Origin: Nocardioides sp. TF02-7
GTDB lineage: Bacteria > Actinomycetota > Actinomycetes > Propionibacteriales > Nocardioidaceae
Reading direction: 5' to 3'
Assembly (NCBI RefSeq): GCF_022437945.1
Contig: NZ_CP092535.1
Span: 1,674,001 to 1,738,000, forward strand
Length of the DNA: 64,000 bases
Shown here: positions 63,405 to 64,000 of the stretch, piece by piece
Layout: the number at the start of each line of letters is the position of its first letter
How positions within the stretch are numbered: position 1 is the first letter of the stretch
Position numbers and translations under genes: made by a program
The notes under the pieces: generated by a model
Database searches by the model: none
Told to the model about the DNA's origin: nothing
The model's input: only the letters and a program-made list of their open reading frames with translations

Positions 63405-63884
63405 ATGACCCGCATGAACCGCATGACCAGCACGCATCACGACCGCGTCGAGACGTCCTCGCGTCCGAGGACCAGGACCCGCCGACGCGTCACCGCCCGG
63501 TACGTCTACCTGTTCCTCGCCTTGGAGGTCCTCGCGATCCTCCTGTGGGTCTTCTGGCAGCTCCTCGGCGTCGACCTCGAGGTCAGGTCCGGAGCGGGCA
63601 GACGCGAGGTCACGCTCACCGCGATCCTCCTTACCACCGCGCTCGCATCCGCGGCGTCGTACGCACTGCTGTGGGCGTCGAGGGGGCGCGACCTGAAGGT
63701 CTGGACGGCTGTGGCCACGACCGTCCTGGTCGTCTCCTGCTCCGGCCCCTTGCTGGCGACCAGCGCGTCGGCCGGTGCCGCGCTCCTGGGCTTCCACCTG
63801 CTGGTGGGCGTGGGGCTCATCGGCGGCGTACGGCGCCTGGACCGCGCGGCGGCCGAGCCGCCGACGCAGGAAGGAACCACGTGA
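63405..63884 (+). CDS. Small four-helix membrane protein
   Basis: 159 residues with a basic N-terminus and four membrane helices (YLFLALEVLAILLWVFWQLL; ILLTTALASAASYALLWA; ATTVLVVSCSGPLLATS; GFHLLVGVGLIGGV). It resembles DUF6069-like actinobacterial proteins, which I cannot confirm here. Three in-frame ATGs lie close together (63405, 63414, 63423). Its stop overlaps the next GTG. Confidence 0.65.
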   Translation: MTRMNRMTSTHHDRVETSSRPRTRTRRRVTARYVYLFLALEVLAILLWVFWQLLGVDLEVRSGAGRREVTLTAILLTTALASAASYALLWASRGRDLKVWTAVATTVLVVSCSGPLLATSASAGAALLGFHLLVGVGLIGGVRRLDRAAAEPPTQEGTT

Positions 63885-64000
63885 ACCGATCTGGAAACCT
63901 CCACCACCGCTTCGGCCTGCGGCTGGCGTCCACACTGGCGCTGCTGGGCGTCGTCCTGGGCACCGGCGCGGGCAGCCCGGCCGGCGCGAGCGAGCGCGCT
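63881..64000 (+). CDS. Start of a secreted protein, cut by window edge
   Basis: A GTG at 63881 overlaps the preceding stop (GTGA) and has AAGGA six bases upstream. The 40 visible residues form a signal peptide: a short basic start, the core LASTLALLGVVLGTGAG, and a likely cleavage region SPAGAS. The mature part lies outside the window. Confidence 0.6.
   Translation, partial: MNRSGNLHHRFGLRLASTLALLGVVLGTGAGSPAGASERA

Noticed and set aside
1..64000. tRNA, rRNA or known riboswitch genes
   Set aside because: No cloverleaf, rRNA segment or recognised riboswitch core was found by eye; a covariance-model search would be needed to exclude small RNAs.

Overview
The window is high-GC DNA from an actinobacterium, most likely a member of the Nocardioidaceae. 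That placement rests on GC-rich codons, frequent GTG starts, a fused AlkB-rubredoxin, many TetR/GntR/MFS genes and an actinobacterial-type microcompartment. It is protein-coding throughout; I see no rRNA, tRNA, CRISPR array or insertion sequence. A pervasive feature is one-base length differences in short, mostly G/C, homopolymers. They break about two dozen otherwise well-conserved genes, and at almost every site the run is one base too long. Correcting them restores family-typical proteins whose lengths are whole codons, so I annotate these genes as CDS with probable consensus errors and give each site.

Layout. 1-5.8 kb: a lipoprotein fragment, an alkane hydroxylase operon (alkB-rubredoxin fusion, ferredoxin, TetR) with a palindromic operator, a VWA lipoprotein and an EamA exporter. 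6.0-9.5 kb: a tetR-MMPL pair bracketed by two arrays of the same 22-bp repeat. 9.5-20.6 kb: peroxidase, nitroreductase, a carboxypeptidase-regulatory-like secreted protein, a SufR-like regulator divergent from folE and a ferredoxin reductase, an ArsR-SulP pair, an XRE-cupin regulator and an acyl-CoA ligase. 20.6-34.8 kb: an organic-acid island (ABC importer, glycerate kinase, tartrate dehydrogenase-like enzyme, 2-hydroxyacid dehydrogenase, AtuA/DUF4387 pair, FAD dehydrogenase, two MFS carriers) whose promoters share an operator-like motif, probably read by the GntR at 32.7 kb. 34.8-40.6 kb: PfpI and GlxA-type proteins, a His-rich methyltransferase/MFS pair and a cyclophilin.

40.7-59.5 kb is the most interesting part. 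A tightly coupled operon encodes three bacterial microcompartment shell proteins (BMC-T, BMC-H, BMC-P), an acylating-type aldehyde dehydrogenase, a malate-dehydrogenase-like enzyme, an opine-dehydrogenase-like enzyme and a glutamine-synthetase-like ligase. Around it lie a monomeric sarcosine-oxidase-like flavoprotein, an amidase, an HDAC-family amidohydrolase, a three-subunit glutamate-synthase-like enzyme (GlxBCD/MgsABC type), a GntR regulator, a Rid protein, an amino-acid permease and a class-I amidotransferase. GTATAC-centred palindromes precede the shell operon/oxidase, the synthase operon and the permease, with degenerate copies by the GntR/Rid genes. A second shared promoter (GACCGATGGT-N17-CCTA) links the amidase and the HDAC-family gene, and two paralogous GAF/LuxR regulators lie beside them. 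I infer a gamma-glutamyl-amine or amino-alcohol catabolic pathway with an aldehyde step inside a microcompartment.

59.5-64 kb: MBL-fold and alpha/beta hydrolases, a TetR with a palindromic operator, a tiny coupled ORF, an FAD monooxygenase, a small membrane protein and the start of a secreted protein cut by the window edge.
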